Shown piece by piece: positions 8,887-17,780 of a stretch of DNA of 64,000 nucleotides. The position numbers and the translations under genes were made by a program. The stretch is from Achromobacter spanius (GTDB taxonomy: Bacteria > Pseudomonadota > Gammaproteobacteria > Burkholderiales > Burkholderiaceae_B): contig NZ_CP034689.1 of the NCBI RefSeq assembly GCF_003994415.1, positions 5,456,001 to 5,520,000 on the forward strand, read 5' to 3'. Position 1 is the stretch's first letter. Every line of letters begins with the position of its first letter. Under the pieces are notes generated by a model. It worked only from the letters and a program-made list of their open reading frames with translations. It had not been told where the DNA came from and did no database searches.

Positions 8887-9258
8887 CTAGGCGAGGTGCG
8901 GCGCGGGCGCCAGCCGGCGCACGGTTTGCAGTACCTCGGCCGGTTCGGCCGGCTTCTGCAGATACGCCCCATAACCTACACAGGCCGCGCCCACTTCGTG
9001 TTCGGGGCGGCCGCTCAGCACCAGTACGGGGGTGTCGCTCAGGTAGGCGTTTTCACGCATGGCGGTCAACAGCGCGCCGCCGTGCATGCCAGGCATGGAG
9101 AAATCGGTAATCACCAGGTCCGGACGCACCGCCAGCATCTGTTGCAGCGCGGTCAGGCCGTCGGTGTGCGTCGTTACCTCGTACCCTTCGCCGCCAAGGA
9201 ACTCGCTCAACATCTCGATCAGTACGGGCTGATCGTCGACAACAAGAATTTTCGTCAT
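8887..9258 (-). CDS. Single-domain response regulator receiver (CheY-like)
   Basis: A 123-residue stand-alone receiver domain: MTKILVVDDQ with the acidic pair at residues 8-9, phospho-acceptor Asp52 in VITDFSMPG, and the Ser and Lys of VLVLSGRP and YLQKPAE. There is no output domain. ATG 9258 is chosen because the receiver fold begins there; the frame is open further upstream but that stretch is not receiver-like. It is convergent with the autotransporter (8-bp gap) and divergent from a diguanylate cyclase gene. No kinase is adjacent, so its partner is unknown. Confidence 0.85.
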   Translation of the reverse strand: MTKILVVDDQPVLIEMLSEFLGGEGYEVTTHTDGLTALQQMLAVRPDLVITDFSMPGMHGGALLTAMRENAYLSDTPVLVLSGRPEHEVGAACVGYGAYLQKPAEPAEVLQTVRRLAPAPHLA

Positions 9259-9537
9259 GGTGTTCAATGCCACATGGCGCGGCGTTGGTATGTTTGGTCG
9301 CCCGGGCCAGGTCGCCAGCGCCCTTTCAGGAAGGCGCAACGGCTGGGGGCAGAAAAGCACCTGCGTCGCTTCATGGACCTTGGGCGCTTTCAAGCGCACG
9401 CGAAAAGCGCAGGACGACGGGCGGTATAAGGCGGAATCCTAGGGCATGCGCGTCGTTCATGTTTGAAGGAATTGTATCGGGACGAAACGGCTCGGCGGGC
9501 GCGTCGACACCCCGTGCCAGCACATCAGGACACATCT

Positions 9538-10677
9538 ATGGTTGGATCGCAGGTTCGAATCACCCTGTCGTTGATCGCCCCGACGCTGGTGCTGATCTTC
9601 GCCATTACCTTTATTGGCATTTGGTGCGTCTACCGGCGTCGCACCTACCTGTTGCATCTGGCGACCGGCTGCGCGCTGTTTGCCGCGGGCGCGGTGTCAC
9701 AAATTCTGTATGTGCCGCGCGACTCGGGCGCCAACGCGCTGGTGTCGGGCCTGCTGTACACGGCGGCGGTCTGCGCGGCCACGCAAGGCATCTTGAAACG
9801 GGCAGGCCGAGCGCTGCCGTGGCGTGTCTATGCCATCTTCTGCGCGGCCATCATGGTGGCGCTTTGGTACTTCTTCTACGTCGACCGCAACTTGCTGGTG
9901 CGCGTGTATGTGCTGAACATCGGCTATGGCGGCCTGCTGTGCGTGGCCGCCCTGCGCATGCGGAAGGCGGCCACGGGCAGGCGGATCGACACCGCGCTGT
10001 TTGTCGTCCTGCTGGCGTTCGGCCTGCATTTTTTACCGCGCACCTTATTGAGCATCGGCGCGCACGCGCCCAACGGGCCGCTGGCTTTCGCCGATTCCCC
10101 GTTCTGGCAGTGGCTGCAACTGTCGCTTGCCGTCTTCAGTGTGGGGCTGGCGATTACGCTGTTGCTGGCGATTGCCGCCGACACCATCGAAGAGGTGCGG
10201 CATGAAGGCGACAAAGACTGGTTGACCGGCTTGCTGAACCGACGCGGCTTCGAATCGCGCCTGCGGCCCCTTCAACAAGGCGGCCCAGACCCCGCCGCGC
10301 TGATCGTCTGCGACGTCGACCATTTCAAGCGCATCAATGACGTGTACGGCCATGGCGGCGGCGATGCGGTGCTCAAGGAGGTGGCGCGCGTGCTGGGCCT
10401 GTCGGTACGCAAGCGCGACGTGCTGGGGCGGATAGGCGGAGAAGAGTTTGCCGTTTACCTGCCCGCCACCGACTTCCAGGAAGCCTGGCGCTGCGCCGAA
10501 CGATTGCGCGCCGCCGTGGCCGACACCGTGCTCGCCCCCGACCAGGCCACGCCCGTCACCATGAGCCTGGGCGTGGCCGCCGCGAACGGCGCGGAAAACT
10601 GGGAATCGTTGTTCCGCCGCGCGGATGAAAAACTCTACGCCGCCAAGCGCGCGGGCCGCAATCAAGTGGCGGCTTGA
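9538..10677 (+). CDS. Membrane-bound diguanylate cyclase (GGEEF)
   Basis: The N-terminal 215 residues contain about six hydrophobic helices without a recognised sensor name. They are followed by a GGDEF domain with the active-site variant GGEEF at residues 300-304, which is catalytically competent in known cyclases. RKRD at 291-294, five residues before it, is a canonical RxxD inhibitory c-di-GMP site, so product inhibition is expected. The substrate is GTP and the product c-di-GMP. ATG 9538 follows CAGGACAC; an in-frame ATG at 9463 lies upstream but lacks support. The 279-bp gap to the divergent receiver gene holds nothing else I recognise. Confidence 0.88.
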   Translation: MVGSQVRITLSLIAPTLVLIFAITFIGIWCVYRRRTYLLHLATGCALFAAGAVSQILYVPRDSGANALVSGLLYTAAVCAATQGILKRAGRALPWRVYAIFCAAIMVALWYFFYVDRNLLVRVYVLNIGYGGLLCVAALRMRKAATGRRIDTALFVVLLAFGLHFLPRTLLSIGAHAPNGPLAFADSPFWQWLQLSLAVFSVGLAITLLLAIAADTIEEVRHEGDKDWLTGLLNRRGFESRLRPLQQGGPDPAALIVCDVDHFKRINDVYGHGGGDAVLKEVARVLGLSVRKRDVLGRIGGEEFAVYLPATDFQEAWRCAERLRAAVADTVLAPDQATPVTMSLGVAAANGAENWESLFRRADEKLYAAKRAGRNQVAA

Positions 10678-10692
10678 GCGGCAAGCCCGCCC

Positions 10693-12513
10693 CTACCCCA
10701 GCGGCGCATCCCGAAACGAACGCTGGTGCGCCGTTCCGCCCGCGGCGCTCAGGTTATAGGCGGTATTGACCAGGCCAATGTGTGAAAACCCTTGCGGAAA
10801 ATTGCCCACCAGCCGCTTGCGCACCACGTCGTATTCTTCCGCCAGCAGCCCCAAATCATTGCGCAGCGACAGCAGATGGTCGAACAGGCGATGCGCGTCG
10901 TCCAGCCGGCCCTGCATGATGTAGGCATCGGCCAGCCAGAAGCTGCACGCCAAAAACGCACCTTCATCACCCGCCAGCCCATCGTCGCTGTGCTGCGTGG
11001 AATAGCGCAGCAACAAGCCATCGCGCAGCAACTCGCGTTCAATGGCCTGCACCGTACCCGTTACCCGCGGATCGTCCGCCGGCAGGAACCCCACTTGCGG
11101 AATCAGCAGCAGGCTGGCGTCCAACGCCGTGCCGCCGTAGTACTGCACGAAGGTGTTGCGCTGCGCGTCGTAGCCATGCGTGCAGATGTCGTGGCGGATC
11201 TCGTCGGCCAGCGCGCGCCAGCGGTCCACCGGCCCTTCCAGGCCGAAGCGCTCGCAGGACTTCACGGTGCGGTCCAGCGCCACCCAGCACATCAGCCGCG
11301 AATGCGTGAACGCGCGCGTCGGCCCCCGCATTTCCCAGATGCCGTGATCAGGTTGACGCCACAGCTCTTCCAGCGGCGTGAGCAACACCTTCTGCATGCG
11401 CCACGCCTCGGCCAGCGGCGCCAGTTCCGCCACGCGGGCCGCGTGCAGCGTCTCGATCAATTCGCCATAAACGTCCAACTGCATCTGCCCCGCCGCGCCA
11501 TTGCCCAGCCGTACCGGCCTGCTGCCCTCGTAACCCGGCAGCCAGGGAATATCGTGTTCCGGCAGCCAGCGTTCCCCCGCAATCCCGTACATGATCTGCA
11601 ATTGGTTGGGGTGCCCCGCCGCCGCGCGCAACAGCCATTGCCGCCACGCCTCGGCCTCTTCGCGGTAGCCGGCGTTAAGCAGCGCATACAGCGTCAATGC
11701 AGAGTCGCGCAGCCAGCAATGCCGGTAGTCCCAGTTGCGGGTGCCGCCCAATTGCTCGGGCAGTGACGTGGTGGGCGCGGCGACAATGCCGCCCGTGGGC
11801 TGAAACGTCAGCAGCTTCAGCGTGATCAACGACCTGACGACCGCGTCGCGCCGCTGCCCCGGCCCGTTTCCCCAATGGCAGCGCTTGGCCCATTCGTGCC
11901 ACCACGCAATCGTGCGCTCCATGCTTTCCATGCGATCCGGCACAAAGTGCGGCGTCTTGTGCGACCGGTGGTACGACAAGGTGAACGGCACGGTTTCGCC
12001 TTGGCGCACCGTGAAGTCCGACACGGTTTTCATGTCGCGCCCTTGCAGCGGCACGGCCGTGTGCAGTTCGACGGCGTCCGGTCCGGCGATGGCGCTCAGC
12101 CCGTAATCGCGGCGCCGCACCCAGGGCACCGCCTGCCCGTAGTTAAAGCGCAGGGTCAGCGCCATGCGCATGTCCACCTGGCCGGACTCGCCTTGCACGA
12201 TACGCACCACGTCCACGCGTTCTTCGTCGTCGCTAAGCGGCATGAAGTCGTAGACGCGCACCACCCCGCCAGGCGTTTCATGGCGCGTCTCCAGCACGGC
12301 GGTGTCGGGCAGATAGCGACGCGTGGTGGTGTGGTCGGCGCCATCGGGCGCAAGCAGCCAGCAGCCGTGGCTGTCGTTACCCAGCAGGGCGGCGAAGCAC
12401 GCGGGGGAATCAAAATGCGGCAGGCACAGCCAATCTATCGAGCCGTCGCGCGCCACCAGCGCGGCCGACAACATATTGCCGATCAAGCCATAGTCTTCGA
12501 TGGGTTTGGACAT
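10693..12513 (-). CDS. Glycoside hydrolase family 15 (glucoamylase/trehalase-like)
   Basis: This 606-residue cytoplasmic protein matches bacterial GH15 proteins over its whole length. It starts with the typical SKPIEDYGLIGNM and has a beta-sandwich domain (about 1-230) and an (alpha/alpha)6 barrel with NWDYRHCWLRDSA. The general-acid Glu lies in HGIWEMRG (near residue 394) and the general-base Glu in DEGAFLACSFW (near 517). Substrates of such proteins include alpha-glucans and trehalose; the one here cannot be told. Its start is 3 bases after the stop of the SDR gene, so the two form an operon. Confidence 0.9.
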   Translation of the reverse strand: MSKPIEDYGLIGNMLSAALVARDGSIDWLCLPHFDSPACFAALLGNDSHGCWLLAPDGADHTTTRRYLPDTAVLETRHETPGGVVRVYDFMPLSDDEERVDVVRIVQGESGQVDMRMALTLRFNYGQAVPWVRRRDYGLSAIAGPDAVELHTAVPLQGRDMKTVSDFTVRQGETVPFTLSYHRSHKTPHFVPDRMESMERTIAWWHEWAKRCHWGNGPGQRRDAVVRSLITLKLLTFQPTGGIVAAPTTSLPEQLGGTRNWDYRHCWLRDSALTLYALLNAGYREEAEAWRQWLLRAAAGHPNQLQIMYGIAGERWLPEHDIPWLPGYEGSRPVRLGNGAAGQMQLDVYGELIETLHAARVAELAPLAEAWRMQKVLLTPLEELWRQPDHGIWEMRGPTRAFTHSRLMCWVALDRTVKSCERFGLEGPVDRWRALADEIRHDICTHGYDAQRNTFVQYYGGTALDASLLLIPQVGFLPADDPRVTGTVQAIERELLRDGLLLRYSTQHSDDGLAGDEGAFLACSFWLADAYIMQGRLDDAHRLFDHLLSLRNDLGLLAEEYDVVRKRLVGNFPQGFSHIGLVNTAYNLSAAGGTAHQRSFRDAPLG

Positions 12514-12516
12514 GGC

Positions 12517-13335
12517 TCAGCCCGCCCCGCGAAATTCGGGATACAGCGTCATGCCGCCGTCAACAAACAAGGTGGACCCCGTGACGTAATCGGAATCGTC
12601 GCTGGCCAACCAGGCCACCGCGCGCGCCACGTCCTCGGGTTCGCCAATGCGTCCATACGGAATCAGCTTGAGCAATTCCTTCATGCTGTCGGGCGTGTTC
12701 CAGGCGGGTGCATTGATGGGCGTGCGGATGGCGCCCGGCGCTACCGAGTTGACACGGATCTTCATCGGCGCCAGCTCTTGCGCCAGCGACTGCATCAGCA
12801 AGGACACACCGCCCTTGGACGCCGCGTAGTTCGACTGGAACGCCCACGGTATGACTTCATGGACCGAACTGATGAAGATGATTTTTCCGGCGGCTTCACC
12901 TGCCGGTGGCGGTGGCGTCCGATTCAAGAACATCCGCGCCGCCGCGCGGGCGCACAGAAACTGGCCGGTCAGGTTGGTGTCGATCACCTTCTGCCACTGC
13001 GCCAGCGTCATGTCCTGAATGGCGGCGGGCTGTTCAATGCCGGCGTTGTTGACCAGGATGTCCACCGTCTGAAAGTGGTCCGACGCCAGGCGGAACAAAT
13101 TTTCGACGTCGTCTTCGCGGCTGATGTCGGCCGGGGCCGCAATGGCCTGCCCGCCCGCGCTGACAATCTCTTGCACCACCTCGGCCCCGCGCCGCGCGGA
13201 ATCTTCATTTGGCCGGTGGTTGACCACCACCCGCGCCCCCGCCGCCCCCAGCGCCAGGGCAATGCCACGCCCGATGCCGGAATTCGCGCCCGTGACGATC
13301 GCCACGCGCCCAGACAGATCCACTGCATGCCGCAT
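12517..13335 (-). CDS. SDR family oxidoreductase (glucose 1-dehydrogenase type)
   Basis: A classical short-chain dehydrogenase of 272 residues: cofactor motif TGANSGIG (15-22), NNAG (96-99), catalytic Ser156/157, and Tyr170-x3-Lys174 in NYAASK. The ending DYVTGSTLFVDGGM is typical of the glucose/ribitol dehydrogenase subgroup. It uses NAD(P). An extra Pro-rich insertion (residues 139-147) precedes the active-site Ser. It is the first gene of a two-gene operon with the GH15 hydrolase, so it may oxidise the sugar released by that enzyme. Confidence 0.88.
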   Translation of the reverse strand: MRHAVDLSGRVAIVTGANSGIGRGIALALGAAGARVVVNHRPNEDSARRGAEVVQEIVSAGGQAIAAPADISREDDVENLFRLASDHFQTVDILVNNAGIEQPAAIQDMTLAQWQKVIDTNLTGQFLCARAAARMFLNRTPPPPAGEAAGKIIFISSVHEVIPWAFQSNYAASKGGVSLLMQSLAQELAPMKIRVNSVAPGAIRTPINAPAWNTPDSMKELLKLIPYGRIGEPEDVARAVAWLASDDSDYVTGSTLFVDGGMTLYPEFRGAG

Positions 13336-13425
13336 GTTGTTCTCCGCTGTCGAAGTTCAAGCGGCCAGCTTAGTCCCGGAGCGGCGTGCGGTTCAACCCA
13401 CTTGTGCACAGCGTAGGGTCGGACG

Positions 13426-14349
13426 CTAGGCTTCCATCTGGGGGTAGGTATCGAACGTTTCCTTCACCAGCTCCCGCAGCCACACAATGGCCGGGTCCTG
13501 GTGAAAGCGCGGGTGCCAATGCTGGCGCAGCGCGAAGGATGGCAGCGGCAGCGGCGGCTCCAGCACCCTGACGGACCCATAGCCGGCAAAGACATTGCCC
13601 AGCTCTTGCGGCACGGTCGCGATCAAATCGGGATGCTGATCTATCAACAGGGGCACCACCAGAAAGTGTGGCGTCGACAAGTAGATGTGCCGCGTGATGC
13701 CCTGCTCTTCAATGGCGCTGTCATAGGCTTCCGACGAGCGGCCCGCCAGCGTCACCACGATCTGCGGCATGCGCTGAAATTGCTCCAGCGTCATCACATC
13801 GCCCACTTCAGTGTTCTTCACACTGACCAGCGTCACGAACTTGTGCATGAACAACTGTTGCTGAAACAGCCCGGAAGGCGCGGCGCGCAACGACCCCAGC
13901 ACCAGATCCACCTCGCCGGAAGCAAGCAGCGGTTCGATCTGCGGCAGCGGAACCTGGCGCGATCGCAGCGTGCAATGCGGCGCCAGCTTGCGCAGCCGTT
14001 TGATCAACGGCGGCAGGAACACCAGCTCGCCCATGTCCGTCATGCACAGCGTGAAGGCGCGCCGCGCCACGGCCGGATCGAACTGTGCTTGGGACAGCAC
14101 CTGCGCCCGTATCGTGGCCATCAGGTCCAGCACCGTGGGCGCCAGGCTTTCGGCCTTGGGCGTGGGCAACATGCCCTGCCCCGTCTTCACAAAAAGCGGA
14201 TCGTCAAAAAACACACGCAGGCGATTCACCGCATGGCTCATCGCGCTTTGCGACAGGTCCAGTTGTTCCGCCGCGCGCGTCACGCTGCGCTCGCGCAGCA
14301 AACTGTCAAAGACGGCCAGCAGATTCAAGTCCAGCTTGTCGTTATGCAT
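13426..14349 (-). CDS. LysR family regulator of the adjacent Rieske oxygenase operon
   Basis: A 307-residue LysR protein. The winged helix is at residues 5-65 (NLLAVFDSLLRERSVTRAAEQ) and the effector domain follows; the sequence is nearest to the NodD/PcpR-like subgroup that responds to aromatic compounds. ATG 14349 has GGAA at a 9-base spacing; ATG 14358 is directly against that GGAA and less likely. It is divergent from the binding-protein/VanA/VanB operon across a 108-bp gap holding a good sigma70 promoter, which makes it the likely activator. Confidence 0.9.
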   Translation of the reverse strand: MHNDKLDLNLLAVFDSLLRERSVTRAAEQLDLSQSAMSHAVNRLRVFFDDPLFVKTGQGMLPTPKAESLAPTVLDLMATIRAQVLSQAQFDPAVARRAFTLCMTDMGELVFLPPLIKRLRKLAPHCTLRSRQVPLPQIEPLLASGEVDLVLGSLRAAPSGLFQQQLFMHKFVTLVSVKNTEVGDVMTLEQFQRMPQIVVTLAGRSSEAYDSAIEEQGITRHIYLSTPHFLVVPLLIDQHPDLIATVPQELGNVFAGYGSVRVLEPPLPLPSFALRQHWHPRFHQDPAIVWLRELVKETFDTYPQMEA

Positions 14350-14380
14350 GGCATGCATTTCCAGTATTCGAGCAATGACA

Positions 14381-14409
14381 TTGACGCATATTCCGCGCCT
14401 GCCTATCTT
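14381..14409 (+). promoter_or_regulatory. Sigma70-type promoter of the binding protein-VanAB operon
   Basis: TTGACG (14381-14386), a 17-base spacer, and TATCTT (14404-14409) lie in the gap between the divergent LysR gene and TTG 14458. Transcription would start near 14416. Confidence 0.55.
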
Positions 14410-14457
14410 GATGTCAAGCGCCGCGCAGATCGGCGTTCCCCAACGAGGAGACACACT

Positions 14458-15615
14458 TTGATATCCCATACACGCCTCATATCCGGGGCGCTGCTGTCTT
14501 GCGCCCTGCTCACCTGTCGCCCCGCCCTGGCTGATATCAGCGTGGGCGTCGTACTGTCGTTGACCGGGCCCGCCGCCTCATTGGGTGGCCCCGCCAAGAA
14601 CGCCATCGACCTGCTGCCGCGCGAACTGGACGGCGAACCCATCCGCTACACCATCCTGGACGACGCGTCCGACACCACCCAGGCCGCGCGGGCTTTCCGG
14701 CGGCTGGTCGACGAACGCAAGGTTGACGTCATCCTGGGCACCTCTGTCACGCCGTCTACCTTGGCGCTGGTTCCCATCGCGCTGGAAAAACAAGTGCCGC
14801 TGCTGAGTCTGGCCGCCAGCGTCAAGATCATCGAGCCGATGGATGCGCAGCGGCGCTGGGTGTTCAAGGTGATCCAGAACGAAAATCTGATGGTCGCCAC
14901 CACCCTTGCCCACATGAAGAAAAACGGGGTCAAGACGCTGGGCTACATCGGCTTTGCCGATGCCTATGGCGATAGCTGGCTGGCCGAGACGCGCAAGCAG
15001 GCCGAGCAGGCCGGCATCAAACTGGTCGCCACCGAACGCTATGTGAAGACCGACACCAGCGTGACCGCACAAACCTTGAAGCTGTTGGGCGCGCGGCCGG
15101 ATGCCGTCTTGGTGGCCGCGTCGGGCACGCCTGGCGCGCTGCCGCAAAAATCCCTGCGTGAACGCGGGTATCAAGGCGGCATCTACCAAACCTACGGCAT
15201 CGCCAACCGCGAGTTCCTGCGCATTGCCGGCAAGGACGCCGAAGGCGCCTTGTTCGCCGTGGGGCCGGTGGTTGTGGCCAGCCAGTTGGATGCCGCCAAC
15301 CCCATTCGCGCCGTGGCCATGGACCTGACGCAACGCTACGAATCCACCTATGGCAAGGACTCCATGTCGGTATTCGCCGCCAACGCCTGGGACGCCAGCC
15401 TGGTACTGCAACGCGCGTTGAAGACGGCGCTGGGCACCGCAAAACCCGGCACGGCTGAATTCCGCTTGGCGTTGCGCGACGCGCTGGAAGACACGCGCGA
15501 CACCGTTACGTCGCAAGGCGTTTCCACGATGTCGCCCACCGATCACGTGGGGTACGACGCGCGCGCCGCCGTCATGGTGCAAATCAAGAATGGCGCTTGG
15601 CGCTACGTGCAATAG
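14458..15615 (+). CDS. ABC transporter substrate-binding protein (LivK-like, PBP type 1)
   Basis: The start is TTG 14458 with GAGGAG (14445-14450) 7 bases upstream. The 385-residue product has a signal peptide ending near PALA-DIS, then a type-1 periplasmic binding fold: ISVGVVLSLTGPAASLGGP, VDVILGTSVTPSTLAL and AVLVAASGTPGALPQK. The subgroup binds branched-chain amino acids or aromatic acids. No permease or ATPase gene is present. It is the first gene of an operon with a Rieske oxygenase and its reductase, so the ligand is probably the aromatic substrate of that system. The frame stays open for 950 bases upstream, which is the shadow of the LysR gene. Confidence 0.88.
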   Translation: MISHTRLISGALLSCALLTCRPALADISVGVVLSLTGPAASLGGPAKNAIDLLPRELDGEPIRYTILDDASDTTQAARAFRRLVDERKVDVILGTSVTPSTLALVPIALEKQVPLLSLAASVKIIEPMDAQRRWVFKVIQNENLMVATTLAHMKKNGVKTLGYIGFADAYGDSWLAETRKQAEQAGIKLVATERYVKTDTSVTAQTLKLLGARPDAVLVAASGTPGALPQKSLRERGYQGGIYQTYGIANREFLRIAGKDAEGALFAVGPVVVASQLDAANPIRAVAMDLTQRYESTYGKDSMSVFAANAWDASLVLQRALKTALGTAKPGTAEFRLALRDALEDTRDTVTSQGVSTMSPTDHVGYDARAAVMVQIKNGAWRYVQ

Positions 15616-15625
15616 GAGTCACGCG

Positions 15626-16693
15626 ATGTTCATCAAAAACACCTGGTATGTCGCCGCCTGGGACAAGGAAGTAAGCGCCGACGGGCTGTTCGCGCGCACC
15701 CTCATCGGCGTTCCCGTGCTGATGTATCGCAACCGCGCGGGCGAGGTCGTGGCGCTGGAAGACCGGTGCTGCCATCGCGGCGCGCCGCTATCCGTCGGGC
15801 GACGCGAAGGCGATTGCGTGCGCTGCATGTATCACGGCCTGAAATTCGACGCGACGGGCGCCTGTGTGGAAGCGCCCGCGCAAGCCCGCATTCCGCCGCA
15901 GGCGCGGGTACGGACGTTCCCGGTGGTCGAACAGCACCGGTGGATCTGGATCTGGATGGGTGACCCCGAGCGCGCGGACACCTCGCTGATTCCCGACACG
16001 CAATGGCTGGATCACCCTGACTGGCGCAGCCAGGACGGCTACATCCACTACGACGTCAACTACCTGCTGATTGCCGACAACCTGCTGGATTTCTCGCATC
16101 TGCCCTTCGTGCACCCCACCACCCTGGGCGGCGGCGAAGACTATGCCGCGGTGTCGCCCAAAGTGGAACGCCTGCAGGACGGCGTGCGCATCACGCGCTG
16201 GACGATCAACACCGAGGCGCCCGCCTTCGCCGCCAAGGTCAAGGATTGGCCCGGCCGCGTCGACCGTTGGAACATCTATAACTTCACCATTCCGGGCATC
16301 CTGGTCATGGACTCGGGCATGGCGCCCACGGGCACCGGCGCGCAGGAAGGCCACCGCGTCGACGCCGCCGAGTTTCGCGGTTGCCAGGCGCTGACCCCGG
16401 AGACCGAATCGTCCACGCACTATTTCTTTGCGCACCCGCACAACTTTGCCATCGACCGCCCCGAGGTCACCGCGTCCATCCACCAAAGCGTCGTCACCGC
16501 GTTCGACGAAGACCGGGACATCATCACCGCGCAGCAGCGGTCGTTGGCGCTGGCCCCCGACTTCAAGATGGTGCCGCTGTCGATCGACGCCGCCTTGTCG
16601 CAATTCCGTTGGGTGGTGTCCCGGCGCGTGGAAGAAGAGCGGCAAGCCGCGCCCGCCGTCATCCCCATCGCCACCGCCCAGGAAGTGGCCTGA
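15626..16693 (+). CDS. Rieske aromatic oxygenase, vanillate O-demethylase oxygenase (VanA)-like
   Basis: A 355-residue single-component oxygenase alpha subunit. The Rieske [2Fe-2S] ligands are Cys48-x-His50 and Cys67-x2-His70 (CCHRGAPLS, CMYHGLKF). The mononuclear iron site is in DNLLDFSHLPFVH, with an Asp and two His. MFIKNTWYVAAWDKEV is typical of VanA-like demethylases and related monooxygenases (TsaM, phthalate oxygenase). It starts at ATG 15626 behind TAGGAG, 10 bases after the binding-protein stop. Vanillate is the reference substrate of the family, but the real one here is not shown. Confidence 0.85.
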   Translation: MFIKNTWYVAAWDKEVSADGLFARTLIGVPVLMYRNRAGEVVALEDRCCHRGAPLSVGRREGDCVRCMYHGLKFDATGACVEAPAQARIPPQARVRTFPVVEQHRWIWIWMGDPERADTSLIPDTQWLDHPDWRSQDGYIHYDVNYLLIADNLLDFSHLPFVHPTTLGGGEDYAAVSPKVERLQDGVRITRWTINTEAPAFAAKVKDWPGRVDRWNIYNFTIPGILVMDSGMAPTGTGAQEGHRVDAAEFRGCQALTPETESSTHYFFAHPHNFAIDRPEVTASIHQSVVTAFDEDRDIITAQQRSLALAPDFKMVPLSIDAALSQFRWVVSRRVEEERQAAPAVIPIATAQEVA

Positions 16694-16694
16694 C

Positions 16695-17687
16695 ATGCGG
16701 CCCCTGATCGTCAAGCACATCACGCGCGAGGCGCAAGGCGTTGTGAGCCTGCTGCTGCGTAACGAAGATGGCGCCAACCTGCCCGCCTATGAGGCCGGCG
16801 CGCATATTGATGTGGACGTGGGCAAGGGATTGATTCGCCAGTATTCGCTGTGCGGCGACCCCGCCCAGCGCGACCATTACCGCCTGGGCGTGGCCCTGGC
16901 GCCGGCGTCCCGGGGCGGTTCGCGCCATATCCACGACGCGCTGCGGGTGGGCGACACCCTGCGCGTGGGCGAGCCCCGCCAACGGTTCGGCCTGCACGCT
17001 CAGGCAGCGGCGCATGTATTCATTGCCGGCGGTATCGGCATCACTCCCTTCCTGGGCATGATCCTGGCGTGCGAGCGTCGCGGCGAACCCTGGACCTTGC
17101 TGTACTGCGCGCGCAGCCGACAGCATGCGGCCTTCCTGGAAGATCTGGCGCCATACCCGGATCAGGTGCGTCTGCATATGGACGACGAGCAGGCCGGCGT
17201 GCGCTGTGATGTCGGCGCGTATCTGGAACGGGTTTCGCGCCCCGCGTCGCACGTCTATTGCTGCGGGCCGGCCTCCTTGATGGACGCCGTGGGTCGGGCC
17301 TGCGCCGAACGGCATGTGCCCGGGGCGCATTTTCATACCGAGAGATTTTCGGCGCCTGACCTGGCCGGTCGCGCCATGTCCACCGGCGCCACCAACACGG
17401 GCGAGCCAGCATCCCACGGTGTCGGTGCCTTCACAATTGTCCTGGCGCGATCAGGCGGCCAATACACCGTACCGGCCGACAAATCGGTGCTTGAAGTGCT
17501 GGAAGACGCCGGCATCGCGTGGCCGCATGCGTGCCGCGAAGGGCTATGCGGCAGTTGCGAAGCGGGGGTGCTGTCGGGTGCCGTCGACCATCGCGACTAC
17601 GTCCTCAGTGATGCGCAACGCGAGGGCGGCGCCTGCATGATGATCTGCGTATCCCGGGCAAGCGGCGTTTTGGAACTGGATATCTAG
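16695..17687 (+). CDS. VanB-like oxygenase reductase (FNR plus C-terminal ferredoxin)
   Basis: A 330-residue reductase that passes electrons from NAD(P)H to the Rieske oxygenase. The flavin domain has RQYSLCGDP (flavin binding), then the nicotinamide domain with IAGGIGITPFLGM and CCGPASLMDAV. The plant-type [2Fe-2S] domain at the C-terminus has CREGLCGSCE with a fourth Cys in CMMICVSRA. ATG 16695 lies one base after the VanA stop, so translation is coupled. The frame is open upstream inside vanA, but that part is unrelated to the family. Confidence 0.88.
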   Translation: MRPLIVKHITREAQGVVSLLLRNEDGANLPAYEAGAHIDVDVGKGLIRQYSLCGDPAQRDHYRLGVALAPASRGGSRHIHDALRVGDTLRVGEPRQRFGLHAQAAAHVFIAGGIGITPFLGMILACERRGEPWTLLYCARSRQHAAFLEDLAPYPDQVRLHMDDEQAGVRCDVGAYLERVSRPASHVYCCGPASLMDAVGRACAERHVPGAHFHTERFSAPDLAGRAMSTGATNTGEPASHGVGAFTIVLARSGGQYTVPADKSVLEVLEDAGIAWPHACREGLCGSCEAGVLSGAVDHRDYVLSDAQREGGACMMICVSRASGVLELDI

Positions 17688-17714
17688 AGGCAGGCGGACT
17701 GCGACAAAATCCTG

Positions 17715-17742
17715 TTGCGTATTAGTCGCGCCGCGCTACAGT
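17715..17742 (+). promoter_or_regulatory. Possible promoter of the LysE gene
   Basis: TTGCGT (17715-17720), 16 bases, and TACAGT (17737-17742) precede ATG 17781 by about 40 bases. This is weak consensus agreement only. Confidence 0.3.
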
Positions 17743-17780
17743 AATGCACCCTCTTCCACCCCGATTTCGGAGCGCCAGCC

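Noticed and set aside
9684..9716. TGTCACA inside the diguanylate cyclase gene
   Set aside because: No CGTC at 16 bases and it lies within coding sequence.
13501..14457. Long plus-strand frame upstream of the LivK-type protein
   Set aside because: It is antisense to the LysR gene; the signal peptide begins at TTG 14458.
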